A stretch of DNA of 64,000 nt from NCBI RefSeq assembly GCF_003697345.1, contig NZ_RFLY01000005.1, positions 124,001-188,000 on the forward strand, written 5' to 3'. The position numbers were made by a program, and so were the translations under genes. The DNA is from Solilutibacter pythonis. GTDB lineage: Bacteria; Pseudomonadota; Gammaproteobacteria; Xanthomonadales; Xanthomonadaceae. This document shows positions 54,011-61,871 of this stretch, piece by piece; the first letter of the stretch is position 1; every line of letters starts with the position of its first letter. Under the pieces are notes generated by a model. That model was not told the origin of the DNA. It saw only the letters and a program-made list of their open reading frames with translations, and made no database searches.

Positions 54011-56169
54011 TCCGGTTGCTGTGGCGGATGGGGGTGCAGGTGCATCTGTGGGCCGCCATGGCGGTGGTATTGCTGGCGATGTCGATGTTGGTCGGGCTGC
54101 TGTTGCAGCGGCAGATGCAGATGCGCGGGCAGGTGGCCGAGTTCAGCCGCACCGCCTTGCAGCAGATGATGAAAGAGCGGCTTCGCAATCGTGCCGAAGT
54201 CCATATCACTCAACTGGCCGATTCGTTGACCAACCCGCTCTATTACTTCGACCTGGAGCGGATCGGCGAACTGGCCAGCATCACCAAGCGCAGCAAGGAC
54301 GTGGCCTACGTGATGGTCTACGACGTCCAGGGGCGCATCCTGCACGACGGTACCGGCGAGATCGCCACTTATGGCCGGCGCATGCAGGATGCGCTGGCGG
54401 AGCAGGTGATCAAGGCGCGTGGGATGCTGATCCAGAGTACGCCGGTGCTGCTCGACGTCTCGGCCCCGATCATGCTCGGAGGCACCCGCCTGGGCGGTGT
54501 GCGGATCGGCTATTCGCTGGTTGCCGCGCAGCGCACCGAGGCCGCCGCCATCGCCCAACTCGACCAGGCCGTGCAGGAAATCTCGAATGCGCATCGCTGG
54601 ATGATCGTGGCGCTGGTGGCGTTGATCCTGCTGGCCGTGGTGGCGGTGGCCTATCTGGCGCAGCGCCATTACATCCGCCCGATCGTGCGCATGGCCGGTT
54701 ACGCCAAGTCGATCGAGGAGGGGGATTACGGGGTCAAGATGACCAGTGCCACTGTCCGGGGCGACGAGGTGGGCGACCTCGAACGCGCGTTCGCCCGGAT
54801 GAGTGCCAGCGTGCGTCGTCACGACAGCGAGATTCGCCAGCTCGCCTTTACCGACCCGTTGACGCATTTGCCCAACCGGCGCAGCTTCCGCGAGCGGCTG
54901 GAGGCCCGGCTGCGTCACCGCGATCCCGGCCTTACCCTGGCGCTGATGTTCATCGATGTCGATGACTTCAAGCGGGTCAACGACACCTTGGGCCACGAGG
55001 CCGGCGACCGCGTGCTGGTGGAGGTGGCCGGGCGCATCCGCGGGATCATCGAGGATCAACGGCTCGAAAGCGTCGAAATCGCCCGTTTCGGTGGCGACGA
55101 GTTCGTCATCCTGATCGAGCCGTGCGAGCGCGGTGCGCGCGGTGCTTCGGTGGCGGCGGCGCGGTTGGCGCAGCGGCTGGTCGCCGGAACCGCGCGGCCG
55201 GTCGAGGTCGACGACCAACAGCGCGTTTATCTCGGCGCATCGATCGGCATCACCCTGTATCCGCACGATGCCGAGAATGCGGTCACGCTGATCCGCAACG
55301 GCGACATCGCCATGTACGAGGCCAAGACCGCCGGCAAGCATTGCTTCCGTTTTTACGATCATTCCATGGAGCAACTGGTCGAGCGGCGCGTGCGGATGGA
55401 AGGGGATCTGCGCGAAGCATGGGATCGCGGCGAATTGACGCTGGCCTATCAGCCGGTGTTCCGGTTCTCCGACAAACGGATGGTCGGCGCCGAAGCGCTG
55501 CTGCGCTGGCGCCATCCCAGTTATGCCGACATATCGCCGGCCTCGTTCGTGGCGGTGGCGGAGGAAACCGGCCTGATCGAGAAGCTCGGCCCGCTGATTC
55601 TGCGCACCGCCTGCCTGGATGCGGTAAGTTGGCGCGAGCTTGATCCGGAGTTGTTCGTCTCGGTGAATTTGTCGGTGCGCCAATTGCGCGATGCCTGGTT
55701 GCCCGAGCAGATCGGCCAGGTGCTGGTCGAGACCGGGCTGGCGCCGGACGGCCTGCACGTGGAGCTGACCGAGACGATGGTGCTGGACGAGGCGATCGAC
55801 GTGCGCGGAATGATGCGTCGGCTGCGGGCGATCGGGGTCAAGCTGTGGCTGGACGATTTCGGCACGGGGTTTTCCGGCCTGGGCCACTTGCGCCGTTTCC
55901 CGGTGGACGGGGTGAAGATCGATCGCACTTTCGTTTCCGACATTCTGCACGATGCCGACGACCGTGCGCTGACCCGCGCCATCATCGGCATGGCGCAATC
56001 GCTGGGGATCGTGACGGTGGCCGAGGGCATCGAGGAGCAGGGACAGTTCGACCTGCTGCGCGATGCCGGCTGCGAACTTGCCCAGGGCTACTGGCTGGGC
56101 CGGCCGATGGTCCACGAGGATTTCCAGCGCTTCGTTGTCGCCCAGGCGGAAGGGGACGCTCCGGTATAA
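54007..56169 (+). CDS. Membrane HAMP-GGDEF-EAL cyclic-di-GMP enzyme
   Basis: 720 aa, GTG start. An N-terminal helix, a periplasmic sensor of about 170 residues and a second helix (about 198-220) are followed by HAMP, a GGDEF domain with an intact GGDEF motif (about 362) and an EAL domain. The EAL domain retains GAEALLRW, ELTE, DDFGTG, KIDR, VAEGIE and QGYWLGRP. Both cyclase and phosphodiesterase sites look competent, so net activity cannot be predicted. Translation is coupled to the PhnD-like protein. Confidence 0.95.
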   Translation: MIRLLWRMGVQVHLWAAMAVVLLAMSMLVGLLLQRQMQMRGQVAEFSRTALQQMMKERLRNRAEVHITQLADSLTNPLYYFDLERIGELASITKRSKDVAYVMVYDVQGRILHDGTGEIATYGRRMQDALAEQVIKARGMLIQSTPVLLDVSAPIMLGGTRLGGVRIGYSLVAAQRTEAAAIAQLDQAVQEISNAHRWMIVALVALILLAVVAVAYLAQRHYIRPIVRMAGYAKSIEEGDYGVKMTSATVRGDEVGDLERAFARMSASVRRHDSEIRQLAFTDPLTHLPNRRSFRERLEARLRHRDPGLTLALMFIDVDDFKRVNDTLGHEAGDRVLVEVAGRIRGIIEDQRLESVEIARFGGDEFVILIEPCERGARGASVAAARLAQRLVAGTARPVEVDDQQRVYLGASIGITLYPHDAENAVTLIRNGDIAMYEAKTAGKHCFRFYDHSMEQLVERRVRMEGDLREAWDRGELTLAYQPVFRFSDKRMVGAEALLRWRHPSYADISPASFVAVAEETGLIEKLGPLILRTACLDAVSWRELDPELFVSVNLSVRQLRDAWLPEQIGQVLVETGLAPDGLHVELTETMVLDEAIDVRGMMRRLRAIGVKLWLDDFGTGFSGLGHLRRFPVDGVKIDRTFVSDILHDADDRALTRAIIGMAQSLGIVTVAEGIEEQGQFDLLRDAGCELAQGYWLGRPMVHEDFQRFVVAQAEGDAPV

Positions 56170-56192
56170 GCCCCGGGCCGTTTGCCCGGGCT
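56170..56192. terminator. Terminator between convergent GGDEF-EAL and ExoD genes
   Basis: CCCGGGC and GCCCGGG with a CGTTT loop, immediately after the GGDEF-EAL stop and 3 bp before the convergent ExoD-family stop. Confidence 0.7.
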
Positions 56193-56194
56193 GT

Positions 56195-56821
56195 TCAGCT
56201 CATGAGTCGATAGTCGTCGATCCAGTGCGCGAGCGCGCTCGCCAGCTCCCCGGAAAGCGCGCCCAGCACTAGTACCGCGATGGTGCCGGCGGCCCAACCG
56301 ATCGCCATCAACATGCCGTCGCGCTCCAGCAACGCCAGCGCCACCAGCAGCAACAGCAGCGCGAAGGGCACGTTGGTAAACGGGATCGGCAATGCCAGCA
56401 GGATGCCCAGTAGGATCAGCAGCAGGCCGGTGTACATGCCGGACAGCGGATGGTCGATCATCCGTGGCCAGCGCGGCCTGACCCAGCGCTCCAGGCGCCG
56501 GAACCAGCGATCGAAACGTTGCTCGAAATGGATCACCAGCCGCCGATGCGGCCCGCGCTCGGAGAGCGGTCGCGGTAGCCAGACGTATTGCCGGCATAGC
56601 AGCAGGTGCAGCCCGACCAGCACCACCACGGGACTGCCGATCAGCGCCGCCACGCCGGGGAAGAATGCCGGCGGGATGGCCAGGAACAACAGCACGCCGA
56701 AGGCGCGGCGGCCCAGGCCGTCGAGGATGTTGCCTAGTTCGAGAACGTCGTCGGGATCGCCGTGGGCCAGTTGGTCGAGCAGGGCGCGGGCGCCGGTCGT
56801 GCGTTGTCCGGCCTCACTCAT
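56195..56821 (-). CDS. ExoD-family membrane protein
   Basis: 208 aa with about four hydrophobic helices. The ExoD family pattern includes GRRAFGVLLFLAIPPAFFPG and the duplicated LLLILLGILLALPIPFTNVP. ExoD-like proteins are linked to exopolysaccharide or envelope functions, with no established reaction. The start overlaps the stop of the upstream CBS-domain gene by 8 bp, so the two are co-translated. Confidence 0.87.
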   Translation of the reverse strand: MSEAGQRTTGARALLDQLAHGDPDDVLELGNILDGLGRRAFGVLLFLAIPPAFFPGVAALIGSPVVVLVGLHLLLCRQYVWLPRPLSERGPHRRLVIHFEQRFDRWFRRLERWVRPRWPRMIDHPLSGMYTGLLLILLGILLALPIPFTNVPFALLLLLVALALLERDGMLMAIGWAAGTIAVLVLGALSGELASALAHWIDDYRLMS

Positions 56822-58121
56822 CGGCGGGGGTCTCGGCCGTTAGCCGTTGCAGCAGCAGCTTGTCGATGCGCGGGCCGTCCAGATCCACCACTTCGACCCG
56901 CCAGCCGGCCCATTCGAAATGTTCGCCGACGTGCGGAATGCGGCCGAACTGTGCGATTAGCATGCCGGCGGCGGTGTGGTAGTCGTGCGCGTCCTCGTCG
57001 GGCAGGCGGCTTGTGCCAAGCAGCTCGCGCAGGTCGTCCACCGGCAGCGAGCCGTCGACCAGCAGCGAGCCGTCGTCGCGTACCACCACCATCGGTTGGT
57101 TGTCGTAGTTCTCGGCGGTCTGCAAGCGGCCCAGCACCGCGCCCATCACGTCGTTGACGCTGACCATGCCGGTGACGTCGCCGTACTCGTCCACCACCAG
57201 CGCCAGAGACTGCTGTTCTTCGCGGAATATTTCCAGCAGTTTCATCGCCTGGGTCGATTCGGAGACGAACACGGTCTCGCGCAGTTCGCGGAACAAGTCG
57301 AGCCGGGTCTGGTCGAGGTCGTGCAGCAGCGATTTCACTTCCAGCACCCCGAGCACGTTCTGGTCGTTGCCGCGATAGACCGGATAGCGCGAGAACGGCG
57401 TCGCCCGCATGGTGGCGAGGTTTTCCTCGAAATCGGCTTCGGCGTTCAGCCAGGCGATGCGGGTGCGCGGGGTCATCAGGCTTTCGGCGTCGCGGTCGCC
57501 CAGGCGCATGACCCGGTTCATCATGTTGCGTTCGTCGTCGTCGATCACGCCCTGCTCGTGGCCTTCGCTCACCAGCAGTTGGATTTCCTCTTCGGTGATG
57601 GCGTTGCGCGCGTCGTCCTGGATGCCGAGCAGACGCAGCACGGCGCGGTTGATGGCGCCAAGCGTGAACACCACGGGCTTTGAGAGGGTGGCGAGTGCAT
57701 CGAGCGGGATGGCCACGGCCGCGGCGATCGCTTCGGGCCGGGTCAGCGCGAGGCGCTTGGGGATGAGTTCGCCGAAGATCACCGAGCCGGCGGTGATCAG
57801 GGTCATCGCGGTGCCGATGCCGATTGGCCGGGCGTAGGCGCTGATGCCGGGAAGCAGGCCCTCCAGCCAGCCCGCGATCAGGCCGCCGATGGCGTCGCCG
57901 CCGAACAGCCCGGCCAGCAGGCCGATGGCGGTGATGCAGACCTGCACGGTGGACAGCAGGTTGTCCGGCTGCTCGGCCAACGTCAGCGCCTTGGCGGCGC
58001 CGCGCGAGGTCTCGGCCATCTGTTTGAGCTTGAGCTTGCGCGCGGTGACCAGCGCCATCTCCGACATGGCGAAGAAGCCATTGAGCCCGATCAGGGCGAT
58101 GACGATCAGGAGTTCAAGCAC
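56814..58121 (-). CDS. HlyC/CorC (CNNM-type) membrane protein with CBS domains
   Basis: 435 aa. An N-terminal CNNM/DUF21 transmembrane domain (NGFFAMSEMALVTARK; FGELIPKRLAL) is followed by a CBS pair (about 205-330; VSVNDVMGAVLG at its end) and a C-terminal CorC/HlyC domain (WAGWRVEVVDLDG). Members are linked to Mg2+/Co2+ handling. The domain order is complete and full length. Confidence 0.93.
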   Translation of the reverse strand: MLELLIVIALIGLNGFFAMSEMALVTARKLKLKQMAETSRGAAKALTLAEQPDNLLSTVQVCITAIGLLAGLFGGDAIGGLIAGWLEGLLPGISAYARPIGIGTAMTLITAGSVIFGELIPKRLALTRPEAIAAAVAIPLDALATLSKPVVFTLGAINRAVLRLLGIQDDARNAITEEEIQLLVSEGHEQGVIDDDERNMMNRVMRLGDRDAESLMTPRTRIAWLNAEADFEENLATMRATPFSRYPVYRGNDQNVLGVLEVKSLLHDLDQTRLDLFRELRETVFVSESTQAMKLLEIFREEQQSLALVVDEYGDVTGMVSVNDVMGAVLGRLQTAENYDNQPMVVVRDDGSLLVDGSLPVDDLRELLGTSRLPDEDAHDYHTAAGMLIAQFGRIPHVGEHFEWAGWRVEVVDLDGPRIDKLLLQRLTAETPADE

Positions 58122-58250
58122 GGCGCGCGCCCGGTAGCGGAGGGGTCAGAGGTGGACGCGGCGGCGGAGGTCGGGGGTCTTCGTCCATGGCGGTTCGGGG
58201 GAAGTCGCTGGGGATCATAACAGCCGCATGTGCGGGGTGGTCTGCTCAAA

Positions 58251-58268
58251 ATGTCATCGTTTCGTCAT
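58251..58268 (+). promoter_or_regulatory. Pho-box-like direct repeat upstream of the phosphate transport pair
   Basis: ATGTCATCGTTTCGTCAT contains TGTCAT and CGTCAT spaced 11 bp apart, matching 11 of the 12 repeat positions of the PhoB box. CATAAT overlaps its end. It lies 41-58 bp before the DUF47 start. PhoB control is inferred. Confidence 0.5.
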
Positions 58269-58308
58269 AATAAGCGGGCGCCGAGCGGCGCTTTCTCGGG
58301 TATTTCTC

Positions 58309-58935
58309 ATGTTCTCCCTGCAAACCATCTTCGGCTCCGGCAAACAGTTCTACGACCTGCTGGACGAGGCGGCCGAGGCCGCGCACGACAGCACCCAGGC
58401 GCTCTACGCCATGCTGAAGGCACCGGAAAAGCATGCTTCCCTCGATGCCTTCAAGCTGGCCCGCCAACGCCAGCGGGTAGCCGCCGACAAGATCAACCAT
58501 GCGCTGGTGGACAACTTCATCACCCCGATCGAGCGCGAGGACATCGAATCGCTGGGCAGCGCGCTGTACAAGATACCCAAGCAGGTCGAGCGCTTCGCCG
58601 ACCGCTACGACCTGGCCCGGCATCGTCTGGAAGACATCGATTTCGCCCCGCGCGCGGCGATGCTCGAACAGGCTTCGGCGGTGGTGGTGGAAATGGTGAA
58701 GGCACTGCGTAGCATGAAGCTCGAACCGATGAGCCAGCTCAACCAGCGCCTGCGCGTGCTGGAGATGGAGGCCGATCGCCTCATCCTTGAATTGCACCGC
58801 GAGATCTATTCCGGCCGGATGGACGCCGCCGACATGTTCCTGCTGAAGGAGTTCTTCGAGATTCTGGAGAAGGCCATCGACCGTTGCCGCGAGGCCGGCG
58901 TGGTCGCCTACCAGATCGTGCTCAAGAACAGCTGA
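58309..58935 (+). CDS. DUF47 (PhoU-like) phosphate transport regulator
   Basis: 208 aa, nearly all helical. The DUF47 start MFSLQTIFGSGKQFYDLLDE is where conservation begins, so the ATG at 58309 is preferred over the open 27 codons upstream. These proteins accompany Pit phosphate transporters and are thought to control them. The transporter gene begins 10 bp after the stop. Confidence 0.92.
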   Translation: MFSLQTIFGSGKQFYDLLDEAAEAAHDSTQALYAMLKAPEKHASLDAFKLARQRQRVAADKINHALVDNFITPIEREDIESLGSALYKIPKQVERFADRYDLARHRLEDIDFAPRAAMLEQASAVVVEMVKALRSMKLEPMSQLNQRLRVLEMEADRLILELHREIYSGRMDAADMFLLKEFFEILEKAIDRCREAGVVAYQIVLKNS

Positions 58936-58945
58936 GGGCGCGGCC

Positions 58946-60067
58946 ATGCTGACCCTGGTGTTGCTGGTGATCTTCACCGCGCTGGTGTTCGAGTTCATCA
59001 ACGGCTTCCACGACACCGCCAACTCGATCGCCACGGTGGTGGCGACCAAGGTGCTCTCGCCGATGCAGGCGGTGATGCTGGCCGCGGTGATGAACCTGGT
59101 CGGCGCGCTGATGGGCACGGCGGTGGCCAAGACCATCGCCAGTGGGCTGATCGATACCGGCGTGGTCGAGGTGACGTCGCAGGTGATCCTATGCGCGCTG
59201 CTTGGCGGGATTGTCTGGAACCTGATCACCTGGTGGCGGGGGCTGCCGTCTTCGTCCTCGCATGCGTTGATCGGCGGCCTTTGCGGCGCGGCGCTGGCGG
59301 CCGCGCATAACGACTGGACGGCGCTGATCTGGTCGGAAAACGTCGGCAACTGGGCCAAGAACAAGGGCCTGTTGTGGAAGGTGCTGCTGCCGATGGTGAC
59401 TTCGCCGGTGGCGGGTTTCCTGCTCGGCATCGTGATCATGGTGCTGCTATGGGCGATCATCTCGGCGATGGCGGGGGCCGGCGGCAAGTTGGCGCGATTG
59501 GCGCGGCCGCGCTGGGTCAACGCTTTCTTCGGCAAAGCGCAGATATTCTCCGCCGCCTACATGGGGTATGCGCACGGCCACAACGATGCGCAGAAGACCA
59601 TGGGCATCATCGCCCTGACCCTGTTCGGCGCGGAGGCCAGCGGCGCGCTGGACGAATTGCCGCCGATGCTCGCCTTCCTGCACCCGGCCAGCGGCAACGA
59701 GGCCGACATCGCCACCTGGATCGTCGTTACCTGCGCGGTGGTGATGGCCGCCGGCACCGCCGCCGGCGGCTGGAAGATCATCAAGACGCTCGGCCACAAG
59801 ATGGTCAAGCTGCACCCGATCAACGGTTTCGCCGCCGAGACCGCCTCGGCCACCATCCTGACCGCCGCCGCGCACTTCGGCATGCCGGTCTCGACCACCC
59901 ACAGCATCTCCACCGCGATCATGGGCGTGGGCTATGCCAAGAACCCGCGCGCGCTCAAGTTCACCGTGATCGAGCGCATCGTCTGGGCGTGGATATTGAC
60001 CATCCCGGCCGCCGGCGGCATCGCCTACGGTCTGCTGCGTCTGTCGCAGTCGCTGGGCTGGGCCTGA
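58946..60067 (+). CDS. pit: Pit-family inorganic phosphate transporter
   Basis: 373 aa with about ten helices. It carries the duplicated PiT signatures FINGFHDTANSIATVV near the N-terminus and YAHGHNDAQKTMGIIAL in the second half, plus SSSSHALIGG and STTHSIS. It imports phosphate with protons or metal-phosphate across the inner membrane. It forms a pair with the DUF47 gene. Confidence 0.95.
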   Translation: MLTLVLLVIFTALVFEFINGFHDTANSIATVVATKVLSPMQAVMLAAVMNLVGALMGTAVAKTIASGLIDTGVVEVTSQVILCALLGGIVWNLITWWRGLPSSSSHALIGGLCGAALAAAHNDWTALIWSENVGNWAKNKGLLWKVLLPMVTSPVAGFLLGIVIMVLLWAIISAMAGAGGKLARLARPRWVNAFFGKAQIFSAAYMGYAHGHNDAQKTMGIIALTLFGAEASGALDELPPMLAFLHPASGNEADIATWIVVTCAVVMAAGTAAGGWKIIKTLGHKMVKLHPINGFAAETASATILTAAAHFGMPVSTTHSISTAIMGVGYAKNPRALKFTVIERIVWAWILTIPAAGGIAYGLLRLSQSLGWA

Positions 60068-60114
60068 CGCGCCCGGGCATTGACGGCGCGGCCGGCGGTG
60101 GCGAGGCTGGCGGC

Positions 60115-60471
60115 ATGAACGCGGACGAAGACGCTGCCGCGCGGCGGAAACAACGCATCCTCGCCGTGGTACGGGCGATTCCCCGTGGCACGGTGCTGGG
60201 CTATGGCGAAGTGGCGCGCCGCGCCGGCCTGCCCGGCCGCGCGCGGCTGGCGGCGAAGGTGCTGGCCGGAAACGGCGATCCAACCTTGCCCTGGCATCGG
60301 GTATTGCGCAGCGACGGGCGCATCGCCTTCCCCGAAGGCTCCACGGGTTATCGCGAGCAGCTTGAGCGGCTGCGCGGCGAGGGCGTTACGGTCGTGGCCG
60401 GGCGGGTGCGGGGATGCAAGACCGCGCGGACCCTGGACGAGGCCGTGTGGGGGCCGCCCGACGCCGGCTGA
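60115..60471 (+). CDS. Alkyltransferase-like protein (ATL, MGMT fold)
   Basis: 118 aa. It has the DNA-binding domain of O6-alkylguanine transferases (IPRGTVLGYGEVARRAGLPG), but the active-site PCHR is PWHR. The missing cysteine means it binds alkylated guanine and flags it for nucleotide-excision repair instead of reversing it; this is known for ATL proteins. The start ATG at 60115 lies 47 bp after the pit stop. Confidence 0.92.
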   Translation: MNADEDAAARRKQRILAVVRAIPRGTVLGYGEVARRAGLPGRARLAAKVLAGNGDPTLPWHRVLRSDGRIAFPEGSTGYREQLERLRGEGVTVVAGRVRGCKTARTLDEAVWGPPDAG

Positions 60472-60477
60472 GGCCGC

Positions 60478-61101
60478 TCAGCGCCGCAGCCAGGCGGCAA
60501 TGCTCATGCGCGGGCGATGCGTGACCAGCACTTCGTGCTCGCGCTCGCTCAGGAAGCACAGGCTGGTGGCGTCGTGGGGGGGAATGTCGCGGTGGCGGCC
60601 GTCATCGTCGTACAGGCGCAGTTCGCCACCGTCGGCGACGCGCCAATCCGGGTTGAGGTAGCCGACCACGGTGACGACGCGGGCATCGCTGTCGCGGAAG
60701 CGGTCGCGGTGGCGCATGTAGCGCGCGCCGGGCGCATACAGGGCGTAATGGGCTTCGGTCTCGCGCAGGCCGAGGAACAGTGCGCGGTTGAGGCCGAGTC
60801 GCAATGCGTCGAGCTGGCCGAGGTACGTGCGCGCGGCCGCGCCGCAGCGTTCGTCGTCGAGCCAGAGGGTGCGGTCGCCGCGCAGATCGCCGCGTTGCCG
60901 GTGGCCGTCGGCGCGCCCGATGCCAGCGGTGTGCAGCGCGCCCTCGGCTTGCAGGCGTTGCAGGTCCTCGCGTAGCGCCGCGGCCAGCGGCGGCGCGGGG
61001 AAGCCGGCGATCAGACAGGCGCCCGGGCCGGCCAGAGCCTCGGCGATGGCGGCGACGTCATGCTCGACCTGTGGCGGGTTCAGCGCGGATGAATGGGACA
61101 T
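60478..61101 (-). CDS. 2-oxoglutarate/Fe(II)-dependent oxygenase (prolyl-4-hydroxylase-like)
   Basis: 207 aa. The iron site is HRD in YMRHRDRFRD (HxD) with the distal His in VLVTHRPRMSIAAWLRR, where the Arg binds 2-oxoglutarate. DADARVVTVV-like and GGELRLYDDD strands complete the jelly roll. The substrate is unknown; relatives hydroxylate protein proline. It is convergent with the ATL gene, with only 6 bp between the stops. Confidence 0.9.
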   Translation of the reverse strand: MSHSSALNPPQVEHDVAAIAEALAGPGACLIAGFPAPPLAAALREDLQRLQAEGALHTAGIGRADGHRQRGDLRGDRTLWLDDERCGAAARTYLGQLDALRLGLNRALFLGLRETEAHYALYAPGARYMRHRDRFRDSDARVVTVVGYLNPDWRVADGGELRLYDDDGRHRDIPPHDATSLCFLSEREHEVLVTHRPRMSIAAWLRR

Positions 61102-61134
61102 CCCGCTATCATAGCCAGACCTCGCGGAGTACCC

Positions 61135-61779
61135 ATGTTCGCCCGTCTTACCGCCGCCACCAAGGTGTTCCTGATTGCCAACGTCGTCGCTTTCGGCCTG
61201 CAGTTGCTGCTGGGCGAGGGGCCGATGGCATGGTTGATGTTGTGGCCGCTAGGCGATGGCGGCGGCCCGTATGCCTTCATGCCGTGGCAGTTGCTCACCT
61301 ATGGCTTCCTGCATGGTGGACTCTTCCATCTGTTCTTCAACATGCTGGTGTTGTTCATGTTCGGGGCGCCGTTGGAGCAGGTCTGGGGCGTCAGGCGCTT
61401 TACGCAGTACTACCTGGCCTGCATCGTCGGTGCCGGGGTGTGCCAGTTGGCGGTGGGCTGGTGGATGTTGGAGAACGGCGGCGACGCCTATCCCACCCTT
61501 GGGGCTTCCGGTGGCGTGCTTGGGCTGGTGCTGGCCTATGGCCTGATCTTCCCGCGTCAGAAAGTGATGATCTTCCCGATTCCGTTCTTCATCCCGGCCA
61601 AGGTCGCGGTGGTGCTGATCGGCGCGTTCGCCCTGTTCGCCGGCTTCACCGGGACGATGCCCAGCGTGGCCCATTTCGCCCACCTGGGCGGCATGCTGAC
61701 CGGCTGGCTGTTGATCCGCTATTGGCGCGGCCAGCCACCTTTCGGCGGTGGCGGGAAGCGGCATCTGCGCAGCGTGTAG
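61135..61779 (+). CDS. Rhomboid-family intramembrane serine protease
   Basis: 214 aa and six helices. It has the catalytic Ser in GASGGVLGL and His in AHFAHLGGMLTG, and the WR-region counterpart WQLLTYGFLHGGLFHLFFNM in the first third. It cleaves membrane-embedded substrates. The start MFARLTAATK is taken as the ATG at 61135; the divergent oxygenase start is only 33 bp away, so both promoters overlap (TATCAT near 61109). Confidence 0.93.
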   Translation: MFARLTAATKVFLIANVVAFGLQLLLGEGPMAWLMLWPLGDGGGPYAFMPWQLLTYGFLHGGLFHLFFNMLVLFMFGAPLEQVWGVRRFTQYYLACIVGAGVCQLAVGWWMLENGGDAYPTLGASGGVLGLVLAYGLIFPRQKVMIFPIPFFIPAKVAVVLIGAFALFAGFTGTMPSVAHFAHLGGMLTGWLLIRYWRGQPPFGGGGKRHLRSV

Positions 61780-61823
61780 ATGGGTGGGACCGGCGCTGGC
61801 ATCGGTCCCGGTATCGAAACGGA

Positions 61824-61847
61824 AAGGCCCGGCTTTCGCCGGGCCTT
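61824..61847. terminator. Strong hairpin between convergent rhomboid and M13-family genes
   Basis: AAGGCCCGGC and GCCGGGCCTT form a perfect 10-bp stem with a TTTC loop. Confidence 0.8.
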
Positions 61848-61871
61848 CGTCTTGCGGTGTGACGGTGCGCC

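Noticed and set aside
53545-56115. Open frame of 856 codons on the minus strand over the GGDEF-EAL gene
   Set aside because: The + strand frame has complete GGDEF and EAL motifs; the antisense product is low-complexity without family signatures.
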